From contig CALPPA020000084.1 in the NCBI GenBank assembly GCA_943325355.2, positions 1 to 7,075 of the forward strand: a stretch of 7,075 nucleotides of DNA. Direction: 5' to 3'. The notes beneath the pieces were generated by a model that worked only from the letters and a program-made list of their open reading frames with translations, ran no database searches and had not been told where the DNA came from. Positions 1 through 6,181 of this stretch are shown piece by piece. The stretch's first letter is position 1. Each line of letters begins with the position of its first letter. The DNA is from Klebsiella pneumoniae (lineage in GTDB: Bacteria > Bacteroidota > Bacteroidia > Flavobacteriales > Flavobacteriaceae). The position numbers were made by a program, and so were the translations under genes.

Positions 1-103
1 CTAAAATACGAACTACTTCTTTCCTGATTTCGTCCTTCTTTACATCTTGTGCTTTTACAACAAATGTCCCTAATAACAAAAACGCCAATATTATTTTTTT
101 CAA
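1..103 (-). CDS. N-terminus of a secreted or outer-membrane protein (partial, TTG start)
   Basis: The first 34 codons are visible and the gene continues beyond the left edge. Read from TTG at 103, the product begins with Lys-Lys, a hydrophobic core (IILAFLLLGTFVV) and KAQ, which is a typical Flavobacteriia Sec signal peptide with likely cleavage after Ala18. A charged mature start follows (QDVKKDEIRKEVVRIL). TTG is chosen because an in-frame TAA lies 18 bases upstream (119-121) and there is no ATG or GTG between them. The product cannot be identified from this fragment. It is exported to the periplasm, outer membrane or outside; a phosphate-related porin, receptor or phosphatase is possible only because of the Pho-box-like array upstream. 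Confidence is good that a gene starts here and low on its function. Confidence 0.72.
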   Translation of the reverse strand, partial: MKKIILAFLLLGTFVVKAQDVKKDEIRKEVVRIL

Positions 104-132
104 TCTTGGTTGTGTTGATTAATAATCGGACG

Positions 133-140
133 CAAAGGTG
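133..140 (-). promoter_or_regulatory. Candidate -7 element for the leftmost gene
   Basis: The minus strand reads CACCTTTG, one mismatch (C for the first T) from the Bacteroidota -7 consensus TAnnTTTG. It would place transcription start near 126, giving a leader of about 20 bases before the TTG codon at 103. No TTG -33 element sits at the usual distance. Instead the 11-bp repeat array begins 8 bases upstream, the geometry expected of an activator-dependent promoter. This is inferred from sequence only. Confidence 0.45.
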
Positions 141-148
141 ATGAGGCA

Positions 149-218
149 ATGTTAAGATAATGTTAACTTAATGTTATTTAGATGATAATTTAATGTTAAC
201 AGGTTATTTTATGGTTAA
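149..218 (-). promoter_or_regulatory. Array of 11-bp TTAACAT repeats, Pho-box-like operator
   Basis: On the minus strand the heptamer TTAACAT or a one-base variant recurs every 11 bases. Plus-strand positions of the reverse complement are 149-155 (ATGTTAA), 160-166 (ATGTTAA), 171-177 (ATGTTAT), 182-188 (ATGATAA) and 193-199 (ATGTTAA). Two further units, 201-207 (AGGTTAT) and 212-218 (TGGTTAA), are 11 bases apart from each other but shifted by 8 from the first five. PhoB-family regulators bind head-to-tail repeats with 11-bp spacing, and the Bacillus PhoP core is TTAACA. The array sits directly upstream of the -7-like element of the leftmost gene and behind a PhoR/PhoB-like pair. Binding by that regulator is inferred; the repeat itself is plainly visible. 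Confidence 0.7.
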
Positions 219-293
219 ATATAAAACCCTTTTTAATTGTAGAAATCACATACTAACCAGCCAATTAGGTTTTTAACAATTATATATTTGATG

Positions 294-1361
294 TCAAGAA
301 ATGTTTGATTTAGCTTTAGTCAAACTAAATGAAAACTCTGAACCAATGCCAAATTCACTCTCTACATAAATTTTTTCTTTATGCGCTTCAATAATATGTT
401 TTACAATGGCAAGTCCTAAACCGGAACCTCCTTCTGAACGAGCACCACTTTTATCGACACGATAAAAACGTTCGAAAAGTCTTGGGATGTTTTGTTTTTC
501 TATTCCTTCTCCATTATCACTTATTTGAATAAGGACTTTTCTCTTGGTCAACTTAATTACGCTAACTTCGGTTAAACCACCTTCTTTTCCATATTTTATT
601 GAATTTACAATCAAGTTTTCAAGTATTTGCTGGATTTTGTCTTTGTCTCCATAAACAAAAATGGGTTGGATATCATTATCACCAAATGACAGATTGATTT
701 TCTTTTTGTCAGCCTTCATTTCTAATAAATCAAAAACGTTTTGAATCAATTCTACAATATCAAACTCTGAAAATTCAAGATTCAAATCACCTACTTCAAG
801 TTTAGTAATCATATCTAGATCTTCAATGATATAAATTAATCGTTCGACTCCTTTTTCAGCTCGTTTCAAGTATTTTTTTCGAACATTTTTATCGTCCATT
901 GCGCCATCAAGAAGAGTCGAGATATAACCTTGCACAGTAAACAAAGGGGTTTTTAGTTCGTGAGAAACATTGCCAAGAAATTCTCTTCGGTACTCTTCTC
1001 GAACTTTAAGCATTTCGATTTCCAGTTTTTTGTCGGTGGCAAACTTTTTAACTTCCCTCGTTAAAGCTTCCATATCTGTAGTTATGGGCTGGCTGAAAAA
1101 GGTGCTAGATTCTAACAAAGAGATATCGTCATAGATTTTTTTCACCCTTCGGTAAATAAAACGTTCGACGCGATATTGAATGACAAGGAATGAAAAGAAA
1201 TAAAATATGAAAATAAAAATAATTCCAAACAACATCAAACTCTTGAAGGGAGCTTTAAAAATCGTTTTTGCTAAAACCATACCTAAAAGAGTCGCAAAAG
1301 TACTAACGTACAAAGCTGATATTACAGCAAAATTATAGGTTTTTTTAAAACTTATTTTCAT
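294..1361 (-). CDS. phoR: PhoR-like sensor histidine kinase
   Basis: Membrane-bound kinase that autophosphorylates on histidine and passes phosphate to the response regulator encoded just upstream. Counting from ATG at 1361 (355 residues), two membrane helices lie at about 11-31 and 41-62 with only some 9 residues between them, so there is no periplasmic sensor domain. A charged linker (about 63-125) leads to the H box VSHELKTP with His134, then the ATPase domain: N box ENLIVNSIKYG (Asn253), G1 DNGEGI (282-287), F box FERFY (296-300) and G2 GGSGLGLA (311-318). The H-box context GNVSHELKTPL and the overall plan match the PhoR group. GTG at 1397 is an alternative start that adds 12 polar residues and begins 5 bases after the regulator's stop. 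I prefer the ATG because the added residues look non-conserved and an A-rich stretch precedes the ATG. Kinase identity is certain; the phosphate signal is inferred. Confidence 0.9.
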   Translation of the reverse strand: MKISFKKTYNFAVISALYVSTFATLLGMVLAKTIFKAPFKSLMLFGIIFIFIFYFFSFLVIQYRVERFIYRRVKKIYDDISLLESSTFFSQPITTDMEALTREVKKFATDKKLEIEMLKVREEYRREFLGNVSHELKTPLFTVQGYISTLLDGAMDDKNVRKKYLKRAEKGVERLIYIIEDLDMITKLEVGDLNLEFSEFDIVELIQNVFDLLEMKADKKKINLSFGDNDIQPIFVYGDKDKIQQILENLIVNSIKYGKEGGLTEVSVIKLTKRKVLIQISDNGEGIEKQNIPRLFERFYRVDKSGARSEGGSGLGLAIVKHIIEAHKEKIYVESEFGIGSEFSFSLTKAKSNIS

Positions 1362-1402
1362 TTTTTTCGAAGTGGAAGTGTTGGACAAATTTAACACATT
1401 AA

Positions 1403-2086
1403 TTACACTTCGAATTTATAACCAACACCTTTTATTGTTTTAAAAAAATCTTCTCCTATTTTTTCGCGAAGTTTTCTAATGTGAACATCTATAGTTCTTC
1501 CGCCTACAACAACTTCATTACCCCAAACTTTGTCCAAAATTTCGTCCCGTTTGAATACTTTTCCTGGTTTTGAAGCCAATAAATAAAACAGTTCAAATTC
1601 TTTTCTAGGCAAGGCAATTACAATATTGTCTTTTATGATTTTATATTCTTCTCGGTTGATTTCGATTCCACCCACATTCAGGGTTTCGCTATTTTTTTCT
1701 TGCTCTTTCAATCTTCGCAATAATGCTTTTACCTTACTTACCAATAATTTTGGTTTTATAGGTTTAGTAATATAATCATCAGCGCCAGCATCAAAACCTG
1801 CAACTTGGGAATAATCTTCGCTTCTGGCAGTCAAGAAAGTAATGATTACATTATTCAATTCAGGAATTTTTCTAATCATTTCACAAGCTTCCATACCGTC
1901 CATTTCTGGCATCATTACATCCATAATAATAAGGTCTGGAACTTCTTTTTTAGCTTTTAAAACCGCTTCTTTCCCGTTTGAAGCCGTGATAATTTGATAT
2001 CCTTCTTGAGTAAGATTGTATCCTACTATTTCTAAAATATCCGGTTCATCATCAACTAATAAAATCTTTGTATTTCGTTTTTTCAT
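1403..2086 (-). CDS. phoB: PhoB/PhoP-like response regulator (OmpR family)
   Basis: DNA-binding response regulator of 227 residues, full length for the OmpR/PhoB family. The receiver domain (about 6-124) has the acidic pair Asp12-Asp13, phosphoacceptor Asp56 in IIMDVMMP, Thr86 in LTAR and Lys108 in TKPI. The winged-helix output domain (about 134-227) ends in the typical recognition-helix region RTIDVHIRKLREKIG (197-211) and wing KGVGYKFEV. It starts at ATG 2086 and is the first gene of a two-gene operon with the kinase, only 5 bases from the kinase's earliest possible start. Phosphorylated regulator is expected to bind tandem 11-bp repeats, and such an array lies past the kinase gene at 149-218. 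Some Bacteroidota annotations call this type PhoP. Family assignment is firm; the phosphate role is likely but not proven. Confidence 0.92.
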   Translation of the reverse strand: MKKRNTKILLVDDEPDILEIVGYNLTQEGYQIITASNGKEAVLKAKKEVPDLIIMDVMMPEMDGMEACEMIRKIPELNNVIITFLTARSEDYSQVAGFDAGADDYITKPIKPKLLVSKVKALLRRLKEQEKNSETLNVGGIEINREEYKIIKDNIVIALPRKEFELFYLLASKPGKVFKRDEILDKVWGNEVVVGGRTIDVHIRKLREKIGEDFFKTIKGVGYKFEV

Positions 2087-2205
2087 AGTGAAACTAAACT
2101 ACTTGTGAGTTTAATGAGGTAAATATAAAACAAACCCATTGAAAGTGTTAATCAAAGTATAATAAGTTAACGATTTGGTAATACACCTCAAACAAATTCA
2201 TAACA

Positions 2206-2240
2206 CAAATATAACGAAATCAACTTAATGACAATACAAA
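2206..2240 (-). promoter_or_regulatory. Candidate promoter of the regulator-kinase operon
   Basis: The minus strand has TATATTTG at 2213-2206, a full match to the Bacteroidota -7 consensus TAnnTTTG. TTTG at 2240-2237 is the -33 element, with a 23-base spacer, at the long end of the range reported for Flavobacterium. Transcription would start near 2199 and give a leader of about 110 bases before the ATG at 2086. Confidence 0.5.
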
Positions 2241-2421
2241 TCTTTTTTAATAAAAAACCTCTAAAATTTGAAATTTAAAAAAAACGATTCCTGATAATTT
2301 ATTCCATTCGCAACAACAATTTTTGTTAATTTTCTTATAAAAAATCAGCAAAAACGAAATTTTATTTATTTTGGTATACAATTTGAAATGTTTTTTTATA
2401 TCTTTACTATTCCAAATCGAA

Positions 2422-2763
2422 ATGATGGCTAAAAATTACTTTTATATTACACTTTTCTTGGTTTTTTTCTTCACTCTGAGCGTCTCTGCTCAAGAAGTTA
2501 AGCAGCAATCCAAACTTCAAGAAACTACGGTTATCGAAGGGCTGAACTTATACCCAAATCCCGTTAGCAATGGTAAAGTATATATCACTTCTAAGAATGA
2601 TTTAGATAAAGAAGTCATTATTTTTGATGTATTAGGCAAAAAAGCACTTCAAACCATAATTAGTTCAAGAGAATTAAACATTTCTAATCTATCTCCAGGC
2701 GTTTATATTATTAAAATAAACGAAGGCGATGCCACTGCAACTAGAAAACTTATTGTTAAATAG
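2422..2763 (+). CDS. Mini T9SS cargo: signal peptide plus type A sorting domain
   Basis: Small exported protein of 113 residues from ATG at 2422 (a second ATG follows at 2425). Residues 1-23 form a Sec signal peptide with a long aromatic core (YITLFLVFFFTLSVSA) ending before Gln24. A polar linker of about 17 residues (EVKQQSKLQETTVIEG) leads to a complete type A C-terminal sorting domain (about 42-113). The domain begins LNLYPNPVSNGKVYI, continues with IFDVLGKKALQ and LNISNLSPGVYIIKI, and ends RKLIVK. This domain targets proteins through the type IX secretion system to the outside or cell surface. No cargo domain is present, so function is unknown. An in-frame extension back to TTG 2371 is rejected because it would place 17 extra residues before the signal peptide. 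The next gene, also T9SS cargo, starts 102 bases downstream with its own promoter-like element. Confidence 0.86.
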   Translation: MMAKNYFYITLFLVFFFTLSVSAQEVKQQSKLQETTVIEGLNLYPNPVSNGKVYITSKNDLDKEVIIFDVLGKKALQTIISSRELNISNLSPGVYIIKINEGDATATRKLIVK

Positions 2764-2834
2764 TTCCCTCTTTCCTAATTGTTTATTTAATGGTTTTGTA
2801 ATATTGAATTTCCCCTGAAAAGAGGATTCCTTCC

Positions 2835-2842
2835 TATTTTTG
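2835..2842 (+). promoter_or_regulatory. Candidate -7 element for the 259-residue T9SS protein
   Basis: TATTTTTG matches the Bacteroidota -7 consensus TAnnTTTG exactly and is followed by C. Transcription would start near 2849, giving a leader of about 17 bases before the ATG at 2866. No good TTG lies 17-23 bases upstream; TTG at 2804-2806 is too far (28 bases) and CTG at 2815-2817 is the only poor candidate. The element suggests the second T9SS gene can be transcribed independently of the first. Confidence 0.5.
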
Positions 2843-2865
2843 CATAACTAATTTAAAAAATTGTT

Positions 2866-3645
2866 ATGAAAAAAATTTACACTGTATTAGCATTAGTTGT
2901 TATTTCAACTTTATTAAATGCACAAACTAACTTAATTACAAATGCTGGTTTTGAGGCTTGGACAACAGCGTTACCTGATGCTTGGTTCACAACAGGTTCA
3001 ACAGTTGCCCAAAGCACAACCTTTAAAAAAGGTGGCACAAGTTCTCTTGGCTTGTCATCTCCAGCTACTGGTAACAAAACAATTAGCCCAACAACAGATA
3101 CCCCAATAACACAAGGAAAAACTTATGTTTTTTCTGGTTGGTATTTAGATAATGATTCTACATCCAGATTTAGATTTTGGAATCAATTTAGAACTGCTAC
3201 TACTGATACAGGAGGAAATAATTTACAAGCAACTGACTATTCTACAGATTCTGCGTCTTGGCAATTTTTTACAGCTGAAGGAGTTCCAAATGCTACTGCA
3301 GTTGTTGCTAGAACCGGATTGAGAATTTATCCCGAAACTTCTACAACAGGAGGTGGTGTTATCTATTTTGATGACATTATGTTTTATGATAAATCTACTT
3401 TAGGGATTGATAAAAAAGATTTTGATAACCAAATAAAAATGGCAACTGTTATTTCTAATGTTTTAACAATTGAAATGCCATCAAGAGCTACTGTAAACAT
3501 CTATTCAATAGATGGAAAGTTATATAGTTCAAATAGAGTAAACAGTAATGAAGCAATTAACACTCAATCACTAAATTCAGGTACTTATATTGTAACTATT
3601 CAAAATGAATTTGCTAAAACTAGCAGAAAAATAATCAAAAATTAA
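2866..3645 (+). CDS. T9SS-secreted protein with carbohydrate-binding-like domain
   Basis: Exported protein of 259 residues. Residues 1-19 are a signal peptide (MKKIYTVLALVVISTLLNA) cleaved before Gln20. Residues about 22-175 start NLITNAGFEAW and contain GKTYVFSGWY, WQFF, GLRIYPE and IYFDDIMFYD. That order (NxGFE opening, aromatic GWY strand, closing FDDI strand) is characteristic of beta-sandwich modules of the CBM4/9/22 type, which bind polysaccharides, so glycan binding is a reasonable inference. No catalytic domain is present. A linker STLGIDKK precedes a C-terminal sorting domain (about 188-259) with VNIYSIDGKLY, INTQSLNSGTYIVTI and the ending SRKIIKN. The usual YPNP opening is replaced by KMATVIS (191-197), so this is a variant type A domain. 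Expected location is the cell surface or medium. It is followed by a strong terminator at 3744-3774. Confidence 0.88.
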   Translation: MKKIYTVLALVVISTLLNAQTNLITNAGFEAWTTALPDAWFTTGSTVAQSTTFKKGGTSSLGLSSPATGNKTISPTTDTPITQGKTYVFSGWYLDNDSTSRFRFWNQFRTATTDTGGNNLQATDYSTDSASWQFFTAEGVPNATAVVARTGLRIYPETSTTGGGVIYFDDIMFYDKSTLGIDKKDFDNQIKMATVISNVLTIEMPSRATVNIYSIDGKLYSSNRVNSNEAINTQSLNSGTYIVTIQNEFAKTSRKIIKN

Positions 3646-3703
3646 TTAAGTTTCAATAACGAAAGATTGAAAAACTGACACTAGAAAGTTAATTGTTAAA
3701 TAA

Positions 3704-3732
3704 TTCTGCCTGTTGGCAGAAAGGCAATTGCC
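3704..3732. repeat. Small hairpin followed by a 10-bp palindrome
   Basis: TTCTGCC (3704-3710) and GGCAGAA (3715-3721) form a perfect 7-bp stem around a TGTT loop. One base later comes the perfect palindrome GGCAATTGCC (3723-3732). There is no T-run after either on the plus strand, so neither looks like a terminator on its own. They lie between the stop of the 259-residue gene and the main terminator. Function is unknown; they could protect the 3' end of the transcript or be a repeat scattered in the genome. Confidence 0.5.
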
Positions 3733-3743
3733 ACATATTTTAT

Positions 3744-3774
3744 AAAAACTCCAACTGTAAAGTTGGAGTTTTTT
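3744..3774. terminator. Bidirectional rho-independent terminator
   Basis: A perfect 13-bp inverted repeat, AAAAACTCCAACT (3744-3756) against AGTTGGAGTTTTT (3761-3773), encloses a GTAA loop. The T-run on the plus strand and the A-run on its left make it work in both directions. It sits between convergent genes, the T9SS protein ending at 3645 and the tyrosine kinase ending at 3793, and should end both transcripts. Confidence 0.9.
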
Positions 3775-3792
3775 ATTTAATAGCGTTGTTTT

Positions 3793-6168
3793 TTAGCTGT
3801 TTTTCTTAAATACATTCTTATACACTTTCTTTATTTTAATTAAGGCTGATTTTTTTTCAATTTGGTCATTGTCATACCCATACCCATACCCATAATTATA
3901 AGAATAACTATATCCATAGCCTTTATTTTGACCTACATTATTCAAAATAATACCCATGTTTTTAATCGTGTTCAAGGTCTTTAAATTGGAGATAAATTTG
4001 ACCAATTTTTTCTCGGTAAAATTCGCGCGAGTAACATAAAGTACTGTATCTGCCAGATGAGTAATTAGTGTAGTATCTGCAACCAATAAAGTTGGGGCTG
4101 TATCCACAATAATATAATCATAGTCATTTTTTAATTCGTTCAATAACAATTCAAATCGACCATTTGATAATAATTCAGCAGGATTTGGCGGAATACTACC
4201 AGAAAAAATGATGTCAAAATTGATATTGGTGTCGGTCAAGTCCTTTGCTTTTATATCGTTAACATTTACACTTGTGTCATACAAATAATTCGTAATACCT
4301 TTTAAATTTGGCCTATCTAAATCTAAGATTCGGTGTAATTGCGGGTTTCTTAAATCAGCTCCTATTAAAATTACTTTTTTACCTAGAGTAGTGAGTGTTA
4401 TGGCTAAATTCAAAGAAATGAATGTTTTTCCCTCTCCTTTTATCGTTGAGGTAACAAAAATAATTGAACCTTGATCAGTTATCGGGTTGATGTAATTGAT
4501 ATTGTTACGAAGAATTCTAAAAGACTCCGACAATATGGATCGGTCTAAAAACTTAATTGTTTTGCTTTCTGCTTCAATAAAAGGGATTTCTGCAATTATT
4601 GGGACATCTGGAATAAGCAACTCTAGATCTTCTTTGCTATTTATTTTATTATCCAGAGAAAAATAGATATATATAATTGCGATAGGAACTAATAAACCCA
4701 ATAGTAGTGCTGCAATAAAATATGAGTTTCTTTCTGGAGCTATCGGGTTTGTAGAAAAAATAGCATAATCTACTACCTTGACGGAGGGATTTGTAATAGC
4801 TAAATTAACGGCTGCTTCTTCTCGTTTTTGCAACAATAAAATGTACAAAGATTCTTTTATTGCTTGTTGTCTTTGGATGGAGTGCATCCCTTTCTCATTG
4901 AAAGGAACTGTACTGTATCTGTCTTCTTCTAATTTACTAACTTTATTGGCTTCATTCCTGTTAAACTCCAGTACTTTTTGGTACCCTATTAAAGAAGCTC
5001 TTAAATTATTTTTTATTTGTAAGGCCAGACTGGTACTTTCTTTAACCATCGGGTTCAATTCTCCTCCGCCAGAAAGCAAAAATTTATTTCGTTTTAAAAC
5101 TTGTTCATTATAATTTGCAACTAAACCGTTAACTTCCCCGTTGTCAATTCCAATATTCGATGGCAATAGTTCAAGTCTTTTACTTGAGTTTAGGGCTTCC
5201 ATCATTAGAGTTGCTAATGCTATTTGAGTAGAAGCAAACATCATTTTTGATTTCGATTCATCATTATTTCGCATTAAAACAGCAGCATCCGTCTCTATAT
5301 AGCCAAGTCCTCTTTCTTTTTTAAAATTAGCTTTTGAAGTTTCAATGGAATCTAATTCGTTAAAAAGATATTTAAATCTATCATCAACAAACTCAATGGT
5401 CTTTTTGGAGACAAGCTGTCTGTCCAGAATACCATCTTGGTTAAATACTTCTATTAGTGTATTGACAACTGCGCTAATTTTTTCTTGGTTAAACCCATTT
5501 AAAGTAAGACTCAAAATATCACTTTGTTTTACCACATTACTAATAGTAATTGCGTTTGATATAGATTGAATAACACTTTTTTTTGTTTTTAAAATAATTT
5601 GATATTCATTTCCATTAGCCCTATTTAGAAATTCTTTATTTTTTAGTATTAATTTACACGGAATAACAGTACTGAAATTGGTATGTCCAAATTTGTATTC
5701 TGTATCATTTCCTTTAATCTTGTATCCATTTTTTGTCAATACAATTTGAAAAGAGGTCTGTTTTGTAGTTAAAGAGTCCTTTTCTTTTGCCCAAATGACC
5801 GTAAAGGGCGCATTTTTCCATAATTCGATAGACTTTATTCTTCCCACACCGTAGATTTCTGTGGTCAGGTTCAAACGATCAACCACCGCATCTATGATTC
5901 GGAAAGATTTCATTATTACGATCTCGTTTTCTTTGCTAATCTCATTATTACCAAAAATGGAAATGTTATCAGTAGCCATTTTAAAGGACGTATTAGAATT
6001 ATCTAGTATTTTAATTTTGGCACTAGTTTGATATACATCATTGGCATATCTCAAATAAAAAAAACAGATAACTAATGCTACTATTACAGACAATACTATC
6101 CATTTCCAAAACGAAATGTACTTTAATATTTCTTGCTCTAAATTGAAATTATTTTTTTTGCTTTCCAA
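3793..6168 (-). CDS. wzc: Wzc-like polysaccharide co-polymerase and tyrosine autokinase
   Basis: Inner-membrane BY-kinase of 791 residues that controls chain length and export of capsular or exopolysaccharide. An N-terminal Wzz domain begins with a membrane helix at about 22-39 and is followed by a periplasmic region with coiled-coil character (about 255-460). The proline-rich segment NPIAPERN (474-481) and a second helix (about 483-503) come next. The cytosolic kinase domain carries Walker A STIKGEGKT (574-582), Walker A' LIGADLRNP (601-609) and Walker B IIVDTAP (686-692). The tail has eight tyrosines at every second position (751-765) and ends in a lysine-rich stretch. The first Asp of the usual Walker A' (IDxDLR) is Gly603; Asp605 is kept. 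The start is TTG at 6168: an in-frame TAA lies 12 bases upstream and the next Met is residue 64. The gene begins 13 bases after the Wza-like gene, so the two are co-transcribed. Confidence 0.94.
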   Translation of the reverse strand: MESKKNNFNLEQEILKYISFWKWIVLSVIVALVICFFYLRYANDVYQTSAKIKILDNSNTSFKMATDNISIFGNNEISKENEIVIMKSFRIIDAVVDRLNLTTEIYGVGRIKSIELWKNAPFTVIWAKEKDSLTTKQTSFQIVLTKNGYKIKGNDTEYKFGHTNFSTVIPCKLILKNKEFLNRANGNEYQIILKTKKSVIQSISNAITISNVVKQSDILSLTLNGFNQEKISAVVNTLIEVFNQDGILDRQLVSKKTIEFVDDRFKYLFNELDSIETSKANFKKERGLGYIETDAAVLMRNNDESKSKMMFASTQIALATLMMEALNSSKRLELLPSNIGIDNGEVNGLVANYNEQVLKRNKFLLSGGGELNPMVKESTSLALQIKNNLRASLIGYQKVLEFNRNEANKVSKLEEDRYSTVPFNEKGMHSIQRQQAIKESLYILLLQKREEAAVNLAITNPSVKVVDYAIFSTNPIAPERNSYFIAALLLGLLVPIAIIYIYFSLDNKINSKEDLELLIPDVPIIAEIPFIEAESKTIKFLDRSILSESFRILRNNINYINPITDQGSIIFVTSTIKGEGKTFISLNLAITLTTLGKKVILIGADLRNPQLHRILDLDRPNLKGITNYLYDTSVNVNDIKAKDLTDTNINFDIIFSGSIPPNPAELLSNGRFELLLNELKNDYDYIIVDTAPTLLVADTTLITHLADTVLYVTRANFTEKKLVKFISNLKTLNTIKNMGIILNNVGQNKGYGYSYSYNYGYGYGYDNDQIEKKSALIKIKKVYKNVFKKNS
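3874..3918 (-). repeat. Alternating-tyrosine tract in the kinase tail
   Basis: These 45 bases encode residues 751-765 of the Wzc-like kinase, in which every second residue is Tyr (eight in all) separated by Gly, Ser or Asn. At the DNA level part of it is an imperfect 6-bp repeat (CATACC on the plus strand near 3873-3892), which could expand or contract by slippage in steps of two residues. In this kinase family the C-terminal tyrosine cluster is the autophosphorylation site. Confidence 0.85.
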
Positions 6169-6181
6169 GGGTATAAATTAA

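Noticed and set aside
149..218. CRISPR array or tandem satellite as an explanation for the 11-bp repeats
   Set aside because: Units are far too short and the 4-base spacers too small for CRISPR; only the 7-base core is conserved, which fits operator boxes rather than a duplicated satellite.
224..275. AACC...GGTT inverted repeats downstream of the histidine kinase as a terminator
   Set aside because: Arms are only 4-5 bases with long loops, and the T-run on the relevant strand is not placed correctly.
2399..2406. TATCTTTA as a -7 element for the mini T9SS gene
   Set aside because: It mismatches the consensus at the last base, leaves only a few bases of leader and has no -33 partner at a suitable distance (TTTG at 2382 is too near, the one at 2370 too far).
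2371..2421. TTG-initiated N-terminal extension of the mini T9SS protein
   Set aside because: It would add 17 residues in front of a normal signal peptide that begins at the ATG pair 2422/2425.
2811..2826. Hairpin TCCCCT-GAAA-AGAGGA as a terminator of the mini T9SS gene
   Set aside because: The 6-bp stem has a C-A mismatch and is followed by a mixed TTCC stretch rather than a T-run; too weak to call.
2877..3077. Minus-strand open frame of 66 codons
   Set aside because: It lies wholly inside the well-supported plus-strand T9SS gene, opposite its signal peptide and first strands, and has no recognisable domain.
4778..5113. Plus-strand open frame of 111 codons
   Set aside because: It is antisense to the periplasmic part of the Wzc-like kinase gene; its product looks like a reverse-strand artefact and has no family features.
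5345..5569. Plus-strand open frame of 74 codons
   Set aside because: It is antisense to the kinase gene and has no promoter, signal or domain of its own.
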